The position numbers were made by a program, and so were the translations under genes. The notes under the pieces are model-generated. The model was not told where the DNA came from and did no database searches. It saw only the letters and a list, made by a program, of their open reading frames with translations. Shown piece by piece: positions 24,766-34,797 of a DNA stretch of 49,019 bases (position 1 is the stretch's first letter; every line of letters starts with the position of its first letter). The DNA comes from an uncultured Ruminococcus sp. (lineage in GTDB: Bacteria > Bacillota > Clostridia > Oscillospirales > Acutalibacteraceae): contig CADCCP010000004.1 of assembly GCA_902800005.1 (NCBI GenBank), forward strand, positions 67,773 through 116,791. The letters are read 5' to 3'.

Positions 24766-25693
24766 CTGACTTTATAAACTTCGCAATTTTGCATGGTCTG
24801 TTTGCAGACTCCAATATCACTATATTTCCGAATGCACCTGTTTCAATGAGTTCAACAGCCTGTTTTCTTCTCAAAAGTTCTTCATAACTGCCTGCATGAA
24901 TGCTTGCTATTACGACCGCCCCTGCATTGAATCCCTGTGAAACAAGCCTGCAATCCTCATTTGTACCCAATTCATCACATATTATAACTTGCGGTGACAT
25001 GGCTCTTATTGCATGGATTATTCCCTCACCTTTGGGATAGCCGTTCAATACATCACACAATCCCATGTCATTATATGCCTGTCCCGAATACGTCCCCGAC
25101 AGTTCACCTCTTTCATCTATGACTGCCGTTCTCGTTACATGACACCCTATCCCCAATGAAAGACTTCTTGCCAAATCCCTTAATAAAGTCGTCTTGCCGC
25201 TTGACGGAACTCCGACTATCAAGATACCGCTTTCAAACGGATATAAGCGATTTATAATTTCCTCCGAAACTCCGAAAACCTGTCTTGCTATCCTGACATT
25301 CATTGAAGATATGTCATTCAATGCGGAAATTTTCCCGTCCGTTAAAACCGCAGTTCCGCATAAGCCCACTCTATGACCGCCTTTAACGGTAATATAACCG
25401 TTTTTTATTTCGTCCTGTCTGCTGTATACCGAATAATCACATAACCGCCTGAACGTGTCATATACACTTCTTTGAGATACACGAAAGACTTTTTCATTCA
25501 TTGTATACATGATTTTCCCTTCACTGTCTGTAAATACCGTTGTTGCACCGTCAGATAATGCCAACGGTTTATTTGCCCTTATGCGAATCTCCTGCACAGA
25601 ATTTTTCTTGCTGTCGGGGATATTTTTCAAAACCGCCCTTATATCCTCCGACAATATCTCTGCTGCACTGTCAAATGCTTTTGTATCTGCCAT
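24758..25693 (-). CDS. spoIIIAA: Stage III sporulation protein AA (ATPase)
   Basis: 311 residues from the ATG at 25693, with AAGGGA about 9 bases upstream; a longer start at 25729 is possible. RecA-like secretion ATPase: Walker A GVPSSGKT at about 161-168 with LLRDLARSL, Walker B-like AVIDERGEL and VIICDELG. Powers the SpoIIIA channel linking mother cell and forespore. First gene of the eight-gene operon. Confidence 0.96.
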   Translation of the reverse strand: MADTKAFDSAAEILSEDIRAVLKNIPDSKKNSVQEIRIRANKPLALSDGATTVFTDSEGKIMYTMNEKVFRVSQRSVYDTFRRLCDYSVYSRQDEIKNGYITVKGGHRVGLCGTAVLTDGKISALNDISSMNVRIARQVFGVSEEIINRLYPFESGILIVGVPSSGKTTLLRDLARSLSLGIGCHVTRTAVIDERGELSGTYSGQAYNDMGLCDVLNGYPKGEGIIHAIRAMSPQVIICDELGTNEDCRLVSQGFNAGAVVIASIHAGSYEELLRRKQAVELIETGAFGNIVILESANRPCKIAKFIKSGE

Positions 25694-25725
25694 TTCAAAC
25701 ATTCCCTTCGTTTCTGATACTCTAT

Positions 25726-25754
25726 ACATATTGTAATACTTTAAAAAATATTCC
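25726..25754 (-). promoter_or_regulatory. Candidate sigma-E promoter of spoIIIA
   Basis: Minus strand GAATATT (25754-25748), which fits the Bacillus sigma-E -35 pattern, a 14-base spacer, and CAATATGT (25733-25726), only a partial match to the -10. spoIIIA is under sigma-E in Bacillus, so the position is right, but the -10 is weak. Confidence 0.35.
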
Positions 25755-25783
25755 TTTACACACCGATTTTTTCATGCTATAAT
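25755..25783 (+). promoter_or_regulatory. Sigma-A promoter of the ttcA-like gene
   Basis: TTTACA (25755-25760), 17-base spacer, TATAAT (25778-25783); the start codon follows 19 bases after the -10 with GAGGTG as ribosome site. Back to back with the spoIIIA promoter region. Confidence 0.8.
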
Positions 25784-25802
25784 ACATTTTCGAGGTGATA
25801 TT

Positions 25803-26627
25803 ATGGATAAAACTCAGGCTATCGAACACAGCATTATAACAAAATACAAAAAGACTCTTTTTCACAGATTCATAGGTGCTGTCAAGGATCATGAACTCAT
25901 TTCACAAGGCGATAAAATAGCCGTCTGCATATCGGGCGGAAAAGATTCCATGCTTTTGGCAAAGCTCATGCAGGAACTTTCCAGACACGGCGATTATCCC
26001 TTTGACATGGAATTTATCGTGATGGATCCCGGATATGCCCCACGAAACCGTCAGAAGATAATTGACAATGCCGAAATTCTCGGTATCCCCATAAAGATAT
26101 TTGAAACGGATATTTTCAATTCTGTTGTGAATATAGAAAAAAATCCCTGTTACTTGTGTGCAAGAATGAGGAGAGGTCATTTATATAAATATGCACAATC
26201 GCTTGGCTGTAATAAGATCGCTCTCGGACATCACTTTGATGACGTTGTGGAAACTATTTTAATGGGTATGCTTTACGGTGCACAGATACAGACCATGATG
26301 CCGAGAATAAAAAGCAAAAATTTCGACGGCATGGAACTGATACGCCCCATGTATTATATCCGTGAAAAAGACATTATCTCATGGAGAAATTACAATAAAC
26401 TTGAATTTTTACAGTGTGCCTGCCGTTTTACAGAACAAAATGCACAACTTGACGGTACGGGTACTTCAAAACGTCAGGAAGTTAAAAATCTTATCAAAGA
26501 AATGAAAAAAGTCAACCCACAGGTTGACATAAATATTTTCCGAAGTGTTGAGCGTGTCAATTTGAATACTATCATAGGTTACTATGATGAAGATGAGGAG
26601 CATAATTTTCTTGAAAAATTTCATTAA
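25803..26627 (+). CDS. ttcA: TtcA-family tRNA thiolation protein
   Basis: 274 residues. PP-loop SGGKDS at 44-49, then PCYLCARMRRG with Cys116 and Cys119, GHHFDDVVET and LQCACRF. The pattern matches the TtcA family, which makes 2-thiocytidine in tRNA using an iron-sulfur cluster. Firmicute members of this clade are less well characterised, so tRNA 2-thiolation is likely but the exact position is not certain. The end overlaps the EamA gene by 17 bases. Confidence 0.85.
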   Translation: MDKTQAIEHSIITKYKKTLFHRFIGAVKDHELISQGDKIAVCISGGKDSMLLAKLMQELSRHGDYPFDMEFIVMDPGYAPRNRQKIIDNAEILGIPIKIFETDIFNSVVNIEKNPCYLCARMRRGHLYKYAQSLGCNKIALGHHFDDVVETILMGMLYGAQIQTMMPRIKSKNFDGMELIRPMYYIREKDIISWRNYNKLEFLQCACRFTEQNAQLDGTGTSKRQEVKNLIKEMKKVNPQVDINIFRSVERVNLNTIIGYYDEDEEHNFLEKFH

Positions 26628-27564
26628 GAGTGGAGTTAAAAACAAACTTCTTACAAATATATTTTTTGTATCGGGAACAGCACTTTTCTGCACGATACTT
26701 TGGGGAACAGCTTTTCCTGCAATAAAAATCGGCTATCGGCTTTTTGACATATCGAACACCGATACACCATCTATACTCATATTTGCAGGGGCAAGATTTG
26801 CACTTGCAGGAATTATCGTGCTTGCAATAGGCTTTGTGCGAGATCCCAAAGCTATGCTTTTGCATAAAAAAGATATTTTGCCTGTTGGCATACTCGGATT
26901 TTTTCAAACCTTCATGCAGTATCTTTTACTATATATCGGTCTTTTGAAAGTTTCGGGTACAAAATCATCTTTGCTTACATCTGTTGCCGCTTTCGGCTCG
27001 GTCATACTTTCGGCGATCTTCTTTAAGTCCGACAAACTCACTTTCAAAAAAATTCTCGGCTGTCTTGTGGGAATTTCAGGTATCTTTGTCATAACCATGT
27101 CGGGCGGTTCGATAGGCGGATTTTCCCTAATGGGTGACGGACTTGTCATTCTCTCAAATTTATCGGGTGCTTTCGGAAATGTCATCAGCAAGAAAATTTC
27201 ACCGAACAGAGATCCCATTCAAATATCAGGCTGGCAATTGACTTTCGGCGGTTCAGCACTCATTATAACAGGTCTGATATTCGGCGGAAAACTGATTTTT
27301 TACAATATAAACTGCCTTTTGATACTGCTGTATCTTGCATTTATGGCAGGTATTGCCTTTATGCTGTGGACAATGCTTTTATTTCACAATCCCGTCAGCA
27401 AGATCGCCGTTTTCAATTTATTTATCCCTGTTTTCGGAACTATGTGGTCAGGAATTTTTCTCAGTGAAAACATCTTCACTCCTATAAATCTTATATCACT
27501 TCTGCTTGTATGTTCGGGGGTATTTCTTGTAAACTCCAATAAAAAAATTTGCAATTTTTCATAA
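26611..27564 (+). CDS. EamA/DMT family transporter
   Basis: 317 residues from a TTG at 26611 that has GAGGAG 10 bases upstream; earlier in-frame ATGs lie deeper in the ttcA end. Ten hydrophobic helices in two EamA halves (about 20-150 and 165-310), with GTAFPAIKIGY in the first and GPVSKIAVF-type (here NPVSKIAVFNLFIPVFG) in the second. Drug/metabolite transporter; substrate unknown. Confidence 0.88.
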   Translation: MKNFIKSGVKNKLLTNIFFVSGTALFCTILWGTAFPAIKIGYRLFDISNTDTPSILIFAGARFALAGIIVLAIGFVRDPKAMLLHKKDILPVGILGFFQTFMQYLLLYIGLLKVSGTKSSLLTSVAAFGSVILSAIFFKSDKLTFKKILGCLVGISGIFVITMSGGSIGGFSLMGDGLVILSNLSGAFGNVISKKISPNRDPIQISGWQLTFGGSALIITGLIFGGKLIFYNINCLLILLYLAFMAGIAFMLWTMLLFHNPVSKIAVFNLFIPVFGTMWSGIFLSENIFTPINLISLLLVCSGVFLVNSNKKICNFS

Positions 27565-27605
27565 AAAAGTCCCCTGTATCCTTTTGGGATGCAAGGGACT
27601 TTTTA
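27563..27605. terminator. Bidirectional terminator between EamA and clpX
   Basis: Long hairpin with outer stem AAAGTCCC / GGGACTTT and a near-perfect inner stem, flanked by A- and T-runs; serves the convergent EamA (+) and clpX (-) genes. Confidence 0.88.
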
Positions 27606-28919
27606 TTATTTTTTATGTCTTTTTGACGGCAGTTTATCTGCTGTCACTTTTTTTATGATATTTTTCTTTCTGCCGGAACGCTCAAACACAGGTTCACTTT
27701 TTTTCAGGACCGTATCGGCAGTAATAGTGATCTTGGTAATAGTGTCATCTGATGGAACTTCATACATAAGTTTCTTGAGAATATCTTCCATGATGGAACG
27801 AAGTCCCCTTGCACCCGTATGACGTTCTATTGCTTTTTTAGCGATCTCCCTGAGAGCCTCGTCCTCAAATACAAGCTCCACTCCGTCAAGGGCAAACAGC
27901 TTTGCATACTGCTTGACAAGAGCATCTTTCGGTTCTTTCAGTATCCTTACGAGTGCATCTTCATCCAAGCCGTTGAGTGCCGTTATGACAGGCAATCTGC
28001 CCACCAACTCCGGTATAAGACCGAATTTCACCAGATCCTGCGGTATCACATTTGACATCCAGCTCGTTGTATCAAGTTCGGTCTTTGTCTTTATATCAGC
28101 ATTAAAGCCGAGACTGGAGGAATCCATTCTCTTTTCAACGGTCTTTTCCAGTCCGTCAAAAGCTCCGCCGCATATAAACAAGATATTGGATGTATTGATC
28201 TGTATGAATTCCTGCTGAGGATGTTTTCTGCCGCCGTTTGGCGGAACATTGGAGACAGTGCCTTCCACGATCTTGAGAAGTGCCTGCTGTACGCCCTCAC
28301 CGCTAACGTCACGAGTGATCGAAGGATTTTCGGATTTTCTCGCTATCTTGTCTATCTCATCAACGTATATAATTCCATGCTCTGCACGCTTGGTATCATA
28401 ATCTGCTGCCTGTATGAGCCTGAGAAGGATATTTTCAACATCCTCTCCTACATAGCCTGCTTCCGTCAGGGTAGTGGCATCGGCAATCGCAAACGGAACA
28501 TCAAGTATCTTGGCAAGTGTCTGAGCAAGCAGCGTTTTTCCTACGCCCGACGGTCCGAGAAGCAGGATATTGCTCTTGTTCAGGGCTACCCCGTCATCAT
28601 CGGGATAATTCACTCTTTTATAGTGGTTGTACACCGATACGGCAAGTGAGATCTTTGCTTCTTCCTGACCGATAACATATTCATCAAGTTTAGCTTTGAT
28701 TTCCTGCGGCTTCGGAAGATCATCAAGACTTTTGAAGAACTCCCCGTCCTTATCTTCGGGAAAGTCGGGAAAATCAGGTTCTTCTTCGGGATCGATGATC
28801 GACATACACAGCTTCACACACTCGTCACATATATAAACTCCCGAACCCGTTATAATTTTTTCTACCATATTCTGCGGTTTTCCGCAAAATGAACAACGTA
28901 TTTCTTCTCTTTTGGGCAT
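27606..28919 (-). CDS. clpX: ATP-dependent Clp protease ATP-binding subunit ClpX
   Basis: 437 residues. N-terminal zinc domain with Cys9, Cys12, Cys31 and Cys34; Walker A GPSGVGKT at 122-129, [10 protein letters not shown] as Walker B region, the GYVGEDVE pore loop, and an IGF-equivalent loop near SSLGFNADI for ClpP docking. Unfolds substrates and feeds them to ClpP. Normal length. Follows clpP by 12 bases. Confidence 0.98.
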   Translation of the reverse strand: MPKREEIRCSFCGKPQNMVEKIITGSGVYICDECVKLCMSIIDPEEEPDFPDFPEDKDGEFFKSLDDLPKPQEIKAKLDEYVIGQEEAKISLAVSVYNHYKRVNYPDDDGVALNKSNILLLGPSGVGKTLLAQTLAKILDVPFAIADATTLTEAGYVGEDVENILLRLIQAADYDTKRAEHGIIYVDEIDKIARKSENPSITRDVSGEGVQQALLKIVEGTVSNVPPNGGRKHPQQEFIQINTSNILFICGGAFDGLEKTVEKRMDSSSLGFNADIKTKTELDTTSWMSNVIPQDLVKFGLIPELVGRLPVITALNGLDEDALVRILKEPKDALVKQYAKLFALDGVELVFEDEALREIAKKAIERHTGARGLRSIMEDILKKLMYEVPSDDTITKITITADTVLKKSEPVFERSGRKKNIIKKVTADKLPSKRHKK

Positions 28920-28931
28920 CTTTGCAGCTCC

Positions 28932-29513
28932 TTACCGTTGTGTTATGACCTTATCAATAAGACCGTATTCCAGTGCCTGCTGTGCTGTCATGAAGTTGTC
29001 ACGCTCGGTATCCCTTGCGATAATATCATAGGGCTGTCCTGTTTTTTCGGAAAGGATCATATTGAGTTTCTTTTTTGTCTGGATGATGTGGTCAGCGTGT
29101 ATCATAATATCTGTTGCCTGACCTTGTGCACCGCCGCTGGGCTGATGTATCATAATGTCGCTGTTCGGAAGGGCATAACGCTTGCCCTTTGTACCTGCGG
29201 CAAGAAGGAATGCTCCCATACTTGCAGCCATGCCCATGCATATCGTTGAAACGTCACACTTTATATACTGCATGGTATCATAAATAGCCATACCGTCGGT
29301 CACAGAACCGCCGGGACTGTTTATATACAAACTGATGTCCTTTGTGGAGTCCTGTCCTTCAAGGTACAGAAGCTGGGCTACTATAAGACTTGCGGTCACG
29401 TTGTTCACTTCTTCGGTCAGCATGATGATCCTGTCATTGAGCAATCTTGAATAGATGTCATATGAACGCTCACCACGATTTGTCTGTTCTATTACATAAG
29501 GTATTGTTGCCAT
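28932..29513 (-). CDS. clpP: ATP-dependent Clp protease proteolytic subunit
   Basis: 193 residues with the catalytic Ser98 in [10 protein letters not shown], His123 in MIHQPSGG, and an Asp in the handle helix ([11 protein letters not shown]). Forms a tetradecameric chamber. GGGGAGGT precedes ATG. Normal length, no propeptide evident. Confidence 0.98.
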   Translation of the reverse strand: MATIPYVIEQTNRGERSYDIYSRLLNDRIIMLTEEVNNVTASLIVAQLLYLEGQDSTKDISLYINSPGGSVTDGMAIYDTMQYIKCDVSTICMGMAASMGAFLLAAGTKGKRYALPNSDIMIHQPSGGAQGQATDIMIHADHIIQTKKKLNMILSEKTGQPYDIIARDTERDNFMTAQQALEYGLIDKVITQR

Positions 29514-29576
29514 ATGAAAGACCTCCCCTGTAAATACACAATAATAGAATTAACCTTTTTTTCATTTCTTAATCAA

Positions 29577-30881
29577 TTATTCTGCAGTTTCCTCTTTCTT
29601 TTCGGCTGCAACGGCTGCTTCCTTTACAAATTCAAGAGCCTTTGCAACTTCTATGTCACCCTTTATATCCTTTGCAGAGAATGCTGCCTTTACTCTCTCC
29701 ACATCGACCTTGTATGATTTTGCAAGCTCGTCATACTTGTTTTCAACTTCCTCGTCAGTTGCGGTAAGACCTTCAAGCTCTGCGATCTTCTTGAGAGCAA
29801 GTCTTACTTTTACCTGTGATACTGCCTGATCGTGATATGTCTCACGGAGTACGTCTTCTGTCAATCCCGTATACTGCATATAGGTCTTGATGTCCATGCC
29901 CTGCATACGAAGATTCATTGCAAACTCGTCAATGATATTATCGATCTGGTTTTCATACATTGCTTCAGGTACCTCTGCCTGAATGAGTTCAGCCAGCTTG
30001 TCTGCTACCTGACGTTCCTTGTCATTATCATAGGACTTTTTCTTGTCTTCTGCGATCTTTTCTTTCAAGTCTGCCTTATATTCATCTATTGTATCGAACT
30101 CACTTACGTCCTTTACAAACTCCTCGTCAAATGCAGGCAGTTCTCTTGCCTGTATCTTGTGCATCTTTATCTCAAACTGTGCAGGCTTGCCTTTCAGATC
30201 ATCTACCTGATAGTTGTCGGGGAATGTAACATCTATCACAAATTCCTCATCAACACTGTGTCCGATAACTGCATCTTCAAATCCGGGTATGAATGCACCG
30301 CTGCCGAGTGTAAGATTATAATTTTCTGCTGTACCGCCGTCAAAAGCCTTGCCATCGACCATGCCCTTGAAGTCTATCGTTACTGTGTCATCCTTCTGTG
30401 CAGGTCTGTCCGTCACATCTACCAAACGGCTGTTTCTCTGACGTACTCTTGTTACCTCGCTCTCGATGTCCTCTTCCGTTACATCTGTTGACATCGGTAC
30501 AAACTCGATCCCCTTATAGCCGTCGATAGTTACTTCAGGCTCTACTGTGACCTTCATTTTAAGGACAAGTCCGTCTTTATCGGCTTTATCAACATCAATG
30601 TCCGGTACATCTCTGACCATATCAAGACCTGCTTCATTTGCACCGAATGTAACTGCCATCGGATACAAGTCTCTGATCGCATCTTCATAGAACACCCCTG
30701 CTCCGTACATTTTCTCGATCACTGCACGGGGAGCTTTGCCCTTTCTGAATCCGGGAATGTTGATATTCTTTACTTCTTTCTTATAAACCCTGTTCACAGC
30801 GTTCATAAATACCGTTCCCTCTACCTCGACAACGAGTTCATAACGGTTTGTGTCCACTTTGTTTGATGATACCAATTTCAT
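29577..30881 (-). CDS. tig: Trigger factor
   Basis: 434 residues: N-terminal ribosome-binding domain with FRKGKAPR at about 46-53, a PPIase (FKBP-like) domain (about 150-245, with DTVTIDFKG and IPGFEDAVIG), and a helical C-terminal chaperone domain. Binds nascent chains at the tunnel exit. GGAGG upstream; preceded by a near-consensus promoter. First of tig-clpP-clpX. Confidence 0.98.
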   Translation of the reverse strand: MKLVSSNKVDTNRYELVVEVEGTVFMNAVNRVYKKEVKNINIPGFRKGKAPRAVIEKMYGAGVFYEDAIRDLYPMAVTFGANEAGLDMVRDVPDIDVDKADKDGLVLKMKVTVEPEVTIDGYKGIEFVPMSTDVTEEDIESEVTRVRQRNSRLVDVTDRPAQKDDTVTIDFKGMVDGKAFDGGTAENYNLTLGSGAFIPGFEDAVIGHSVDEEFVIDVTFPDNYQVDDLKGKPAQFEIKMHKIQARELPAFDEEFVKDVSEFDTIDEYKADLKEKIAEDKKKSYDNDKERQVADKLAELIQAEVPEAMYENQIDNIIDEFAMNLRMQGMDIKTYMQYTGLTEDVLRETYHDQAVSQVKVRLALKKIAELEGLTATDEEVENKYDELAKSYKVDVERVKAAFSAKDIKGDIEVAKALEFVKEAAVAAEKKEETAE

Positions 30882-30924
30882 TTTTATTGTCCTCCAATTT
30901 ATTTTGACTGAAAAATCAAATCTT

Positions 30925-30953
30925 ATTATAACATACTTTTTTTAAATTATCAA
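30925..30953 (-). promoter_or_regulatory. Sigma-A promoter of tig-clpP-clpX
   Basis: Minus strand TTGATA (30953-30948), 17-base spacer, TATAAT (30930-30925), about 43 bases before the start codon. No CtsR or CIRCE operator was recognised. Confidence 0.82.
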
Positions 30954-30956
30954 GTT

Positions 30957-31626
30957 TTATTTTATCGACATAGGCGTAAATTTTACATAATCACACGCCA
31001 CCAGCCTGAAATGTATGCCGTCCTTTTCTCCTACGAAGGCTTTTTTAGCGGCATTGCCGCCGTGAACGTGTCCGTAAAAACATTTCTCTATCTCGTATTC
31101 CCTCAGCACGTCCATTATCTCCGTACACTCCATGCCGTTATACACCGGCGGATAATGCAGAAATACCACAGGCTTATATCCTGCCTTTACCGCCGGTTCT
31201 ATCGACATTTTCAGCCTGCCGACCTCTCTTTTCAAAATAAGCATATCTTCATCTTTTTCAGCTCGTACCGCATATTGCCGTATCTTCCACGACATAATAA
31301 TTATTATGCAGTATACTTATACTGTCAAATCCGCTTTCTTTGATATACTTATCCATCTTTGATTTAGTCGTCCACCAGTAATCATGGTTGCCTTTTAAAA
31401 TAATTTTCTTTCCGTTCAGACTTTGTATATATTCAAAGTCCTTATTTATCTCATTCAGTTTCATCGCCCATGAAATATCCCCTGCAATTACAACTGTATC
31501 ATCAGGTTCAACTAATCTCTGCCAATTTTCCCTGATACGCTCCGTGTAATTGCTCCAACCGCTGAATACATCCATAGGCTTATTCGTACCGAATGACAAG
31601 TGCAGGTCGGCTATCGTATAGATCAT
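30957..31626 (-). pseudogene. Metallophosphoesterase (COG1768-type) broken by a small internal deletion
   Basis: Frame 1 (ATG at 31626, overlapping the thrC stop) carries DLHLSFG, VIAGDISWAM and LKGNHDYWW, the first three phosphoesterase metal motifs, and stops at 31258 just after AICGT. Frame 2 continues with AEKDEDMLILKREVGRL, FLHYPPV and YGHVHGG, the rest of the family. Intact members carry an RGW segment plus about ten residues after ICGT, so about 10-15 codons plus a frameshift are missing. Product likely inactive, unless the two fragments assemble or the break is an assembly error. Confidence 0.82.
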
Positions 31627-33131
31627 GCCTTTATACCGAGACTGTCCAAAACGGCTTTCGGCATTTCGTCAACTTCACACTCAAATGTAAATCTTACTTC
31701 CGCATTTTTGAGTGCTGCCAACGGTGCCGGTATAGCCGTCTTTGTCTTTGCCGAAAGCTCATCTACCATTGCAAATTCATCTTCGGGCAATTTTTCATCC
31801 GTTACAGCCGTCAATACACTCTGTGCGAATTTATAAGGACTTGCCGTTGATGCAAGTATAACGGGTGTATTATCCCCTGTTTCACTCACATACTGCTGAT
31901 ATACATTGACTGCAACTGCTGTATGTGTATCACAAAGATAATTTTCATTCTCATACAAGTCTTTTATAGTCTTTTGTGTATTCTCGTCATCACAGAATCC
32001 GCCCCAGAAATATTTATCCAACTTCTCTTTAACATCACTGTCAACCGTATACTTGCCCTCACTTGACAACGCTTTCATAAAGCCTGCAACTTTTTCGGCA
32101 TTTTCACCCGTAAGGTGATACAACAGTCTTTCCAAGTTGCTCGATACAAGTATATCCATTGACGGTGACATTGTTGTATAGAACTTTCTCATTTTATCAT
32201 AAGTACCCGTTTTGATGAAATCCGTCAAAACATTGTTGGAGTTCGATGCACATATAAACTTCTTTACGGGTAATCCCATATTCATTGCATAGAAAGCTGC
32301 AAGTATATTACCGAAATTACCTGTCGGCACGGCTACATTTACGCTTTCACCAACTTCAATTTTACCCTCTTTTACCATATCGCAATATGCTGAAAAATAA
32401 TATACTATCTGAGGCAAGAGTCTTCCCCAGTTGATAGAGTTTGCACTTGAGAACAACATATTATTCTCTGCCAACTTTGCCTTTATATCTGCATTGGTAA
32501 ATATCTTTTTAACGCCCGTCTGAGCATCATCAAAATTGCCCTTTATAGCCGCTACATTGACATTATTGCCTTTCTGAGTAGCCATCTGACGTTTCTGCAT
32601 GGGGCTTACTCCGTCAACGGGATAAAATACCATTATCTTCACACCGTCAACATCTTTGAAGCCTTCCAAAGCAGCTTTACCTGTATCACCGCTTGTTGCG
32701 ACAAGTATAACAGCCTCTTTGCCGTTGTATGCCTTTTTAACGGACTTTGTAAGCAAATGCGGCAATATCTGTAAAGCCATATCCTTGAATGCACAAGTAG
32801 GTCCATGCCACAACTCCAATACACCCATTTTTGTATCTCCGCTTTCGATATACGAGATAGGTGACGGATTGTCAGAACCGAATTTCTCGACTGTGTAAGC
32901 ACTATCTACACTCTCGCTTATCTCGTCAGCCGTGAAGTCGCCCAGAAAATCGCCCATGATTTTTTTAGCTCTGCCCCTGTAATCAAGCTCACACATTGCC
33001 TTTACTTCTTCAAGCGAATATTTCGGGAATGACTGCGGTACAAACAAGCCGCCTTCCTCAGATATGCCTTGTGCAATAGCCTGTGAAGCCGTTACAACTC
33101 TGTTTTTATCTCTTGTACTATTGTAATTCAT
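31623..33131 (-). CDS. thrC: Threonine synthase
   Basis: 502 residues, the long (yeast/E. coli-like) type. Pyridoxal phosphate lysine is Lys116 in HGPTCAFKDMAL; VATSGDTGKAAL and SNSNNVLTDFI are further family marks. Converts O-phospho-homoserine to threonine. The 83-base gap upstream carries a small hairpin but no convincing T-box. Confidence 0.96.
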   Translation of the reverse strand: MNYNSTRDKNRVVTASQAIAQGISEEGGLFVPQSFPKYSLEEVKAMCELDYRGRAKKIMGDFLGDFTADEISESVDSAYTVEKFGSDNPSPISYIESGDTKMGVLELWHGPTCAFKDMALQILPHLLTKSVKKAYNGKEAVILVATSGDTGKAALEGFKDVDGVKIMVFYPVDGVSPMQKRQMATQKGNNVNVAAIKGNFDDAQTGVKKIFTNADIKAKLAENNMLFSSANSINWGRLLPQIVYYFSAYCDMVKEGKIEVGESVNVAVPTGNFGNILAAFYAMNMGLPVKKFICASNSNNVLTDFIKTGTYDKMRKFYTTMSPSMDILVSSNLERLLYHLTGENAEKVAGFMKALSSEGKYTVDSDVKEKLDKYFWGGFCDDENTQKTIKDLYENENYLCDTHTAVAVNVYQQYVSETGDNTPVILASTASPYKFAQSVLTAVTDEKLPEDEFAMVDELSAKTKTAIPAPLAALKNAEVRFTFECEVDEMPKAVLDSLGIKA

Positions 33132-33160
33132 AAAAGTTCCTTCTTTCTTTTATTTTTGGG

Positions 33161-33182
33161 ATCAGACCGCAAACGATCTGAC
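33161..33182 (-). promoter_or_regulatory. Small hairpin in the thrC leader
   Basis: 9-bp imperfect stem ATCAGACCG / CGATCTGAC with a 4-base loop. On the minus strand it lacks a T-run and therefore is not a terminator of the dipeptidase gene; on the plus strand it is followed by a short T-run. Role unknown. Confidence 0.25.
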
Positions 33183-33214
33183 TTTTAAATAATACACCAT
33201 CAACATATATTCTG

Positions 33215-34126
33215 TCAAATGTTTTTGAAAAATTCAAACGCATTATTGAAAAATATATCTTCCACTACGCTTTCATTGTAATACTTTAAAAACATTTCGT
33301 ACAAATCGCCCATTTTCTCAATGCCGTTGAGGTCTTTCGGCACGTCTGCACCGTCAAAATCTCCACCCATAGCTATACACTTCTCACCGCCAAGCGATAA
33401 AAAATATTCCGCCATTCTCAATACATCATTCATTGACGACTTTTCAGCATTGTTATTCAAGAAGTCTATGCAGAAATTCAAGCCAACGATACCGCCCGAT
33501 TTTTTTACAATTTCAAACTGCTCGTCAGATAAATTTCTTTTATGCGAACACAATTTCTTTGCATTGGAATGTGATGCGACAAGCGGGCTTTTCGCTATCT
33601 CTGCAACGTCATAAAACAGTCTTTCGCTTGCATGGGATATGTCTAAAACAATATGATCTCTTTCAAGCTCTGCAACTGCCTTTCTGCCAAATTCGGACAG
33701 TCCCCTTGAATTTTCAACTCCAACACCGTCACCTAATTCATTTGTGCCGTTCCATGTCAAAGTCATCATCTTTACGCCTATATCCGCATATTTACGGATA
33801 TTCTCTAACTTTCCGCCGAGTGCCGCTCCGCTTTCCACCGTCAGCACAATTCCCGTTTTACCGACTTTTTCAAAGTCTGCCCCAGTCTTACATTGAATTA
33901 TATCCCTGTTTTTTATCTGCTCATGCAGTTTATCTACACACCCGTTGAATAACTTTTCCGCATTTTCTCCCCTGTATTCATCGGGAACCCACACAGCAAG
34001 ACATTGTATATATTTATCCATATAACCCGACTTTTTGAAAGATATATGAAAATCATCATTGAAAAGCGTACTTTTTTCCATATATGCTCTATAAAGCGTG
34101 TCACAGTGCAAATCAAACAATCTCAT
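33215..34126 (-). CDS. Membrane dipeptidase (M19)
   Basis: 303 residues. Metal motif DLHCDTL at the N-terminus, VESGAALGG, LTWNGTNE, DISHASER, VASHSNAK and GGDFDG near the end fit the renal dipeptidase/M19 family, which hydrolyses dipeptides in a zinc-dependent TIM barrel. No signal peptide, so it is cytoplasmic. ATG overlaps the acetyltransferase stop by four bases. Confidence 0.92.
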   Translation of the reverse strand: MRLFDLHCDTLYRAYMEKSTLFNDDFHISFKKSGYMDKYIQCLAVWVPDEYRGENAEKLFNGCVDKLHEQIKNRDIIQCKTGADFEKVGKTGIVLTVESGAALGGKLENIRKYADIGVKMMTLTWNGTNELGDGVGVENSRGLSEFGRKAVAELERDHIVLDISHASERLFYDVAEIAKSPLVASHSNAKKLCSHKRNLSDEQFEIVKKSGGIVGLNFCIDFLNNNAEKSSMNDVLRMAEYFLSLGGEKCIAMGGDFDGADVPKDLNGIEKMGDLYEMFLKYYNESVVEDIFFNNAFEFFKNI

Positions 34127-34797
34127 TGACCATCACTCCTGAATGGAAATCTTTTATTGCCCTTGTTTTCTTCCCAAGTCTTTTTCATATCCTCAAAGGC
34201 TTCTTCATCAAACTTTTTCTTCTTGAAGTAAAATTCCAGATCTTCATCTGTAATTTCCCTTATGACTTTACAGGGATTTCCTGCCGCAAACGTCCATGAC
34301 GGTATATCCCTCGTGACAACAGAACCCGCTCCTATAACTACATTATCGCCTATCGTCACGCCTGCACAAATGACTGTATTTCCGCCTATCCATACATTGT
34401 CACCGATATGCACTTCTTCAGAATACATATAACCTGTATTTCTGCAAGCGGGATGTATGGGGTGTCCAACTGCATATATAGATACATTCGGGGCTAATAA
34501 ACAGTAATCCCCTATGACTATCTTCGCACAATCCAGCATTGTACAATTATAATTTATAAAACATTTTTCTCCTACTTCTATATTCACACCGTAATCACAG
34601 TAAAACGGCGGATTCACTCTTACATGACCTGCACACTTTCCGAAAAGATCTTTAACTTTTTTCTCGATACCGTCAAAGTCACTCGTATCCATTGTATTCA
34701 GTTCATGTGTCAGCTTTCTTGCACGAACTTCCTGTTCATATACAGACTTATCCGACTTATAGACCATTCCGTTATCTCGTCTTTCATTGTTATCCAT
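34123..34797 (-). CDS. Maltose/galactoside O-acetyltransferase-like, copy 1
   Basis: 224 residues: N-terminal helical MAT domain (about 1-60), left-handed beta-helix with hexapeptide repeats (about 75-190; HIGDNVWIGGN and VTIGDNVVIGAGSVVT) and an AAGNPCKVIREI closing. The catalytic His lies in VGHPIHP. Acetyl-CoA-dependent sugar O-acetyltransferase; substrate unknown. It is a close paralogue of the next gene upstream and overlaps it by 8 bases, indicating a tandem duplication. Confidence 0.88.
   Translation of the reverse strand: MDNNERRDNGMVYKSDKSVYEQEVRARKLTHELNTMDTSDFDGIEKKVKDLFGKCAGHVRVNPPFYCDYGVNIEVGEKCFINYNCTMLDCAKIVIGDYCLLAPNVSIYAVGHPIHPACRNTGYMYSEEVHIGDNVWIGGNTVICAGVTIGDNVVIGAGSVVTRDIPSWTFAAGNPCKVIREITDEDLEFYFKKKKFDEEAFEDMKKTWEENKGNKRFPFRSDGQ

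Noticed and set aside
30957-31295. Separate small gene for the metallophosphoesterase 3' part
   Set aside because: No ribosome site, and it continues the family alignment of the upstream frame.
33132-33214. T-box riboswitch before thrC
   Set aside because: Too short, and no T-box motif or specifier loop could be seen.
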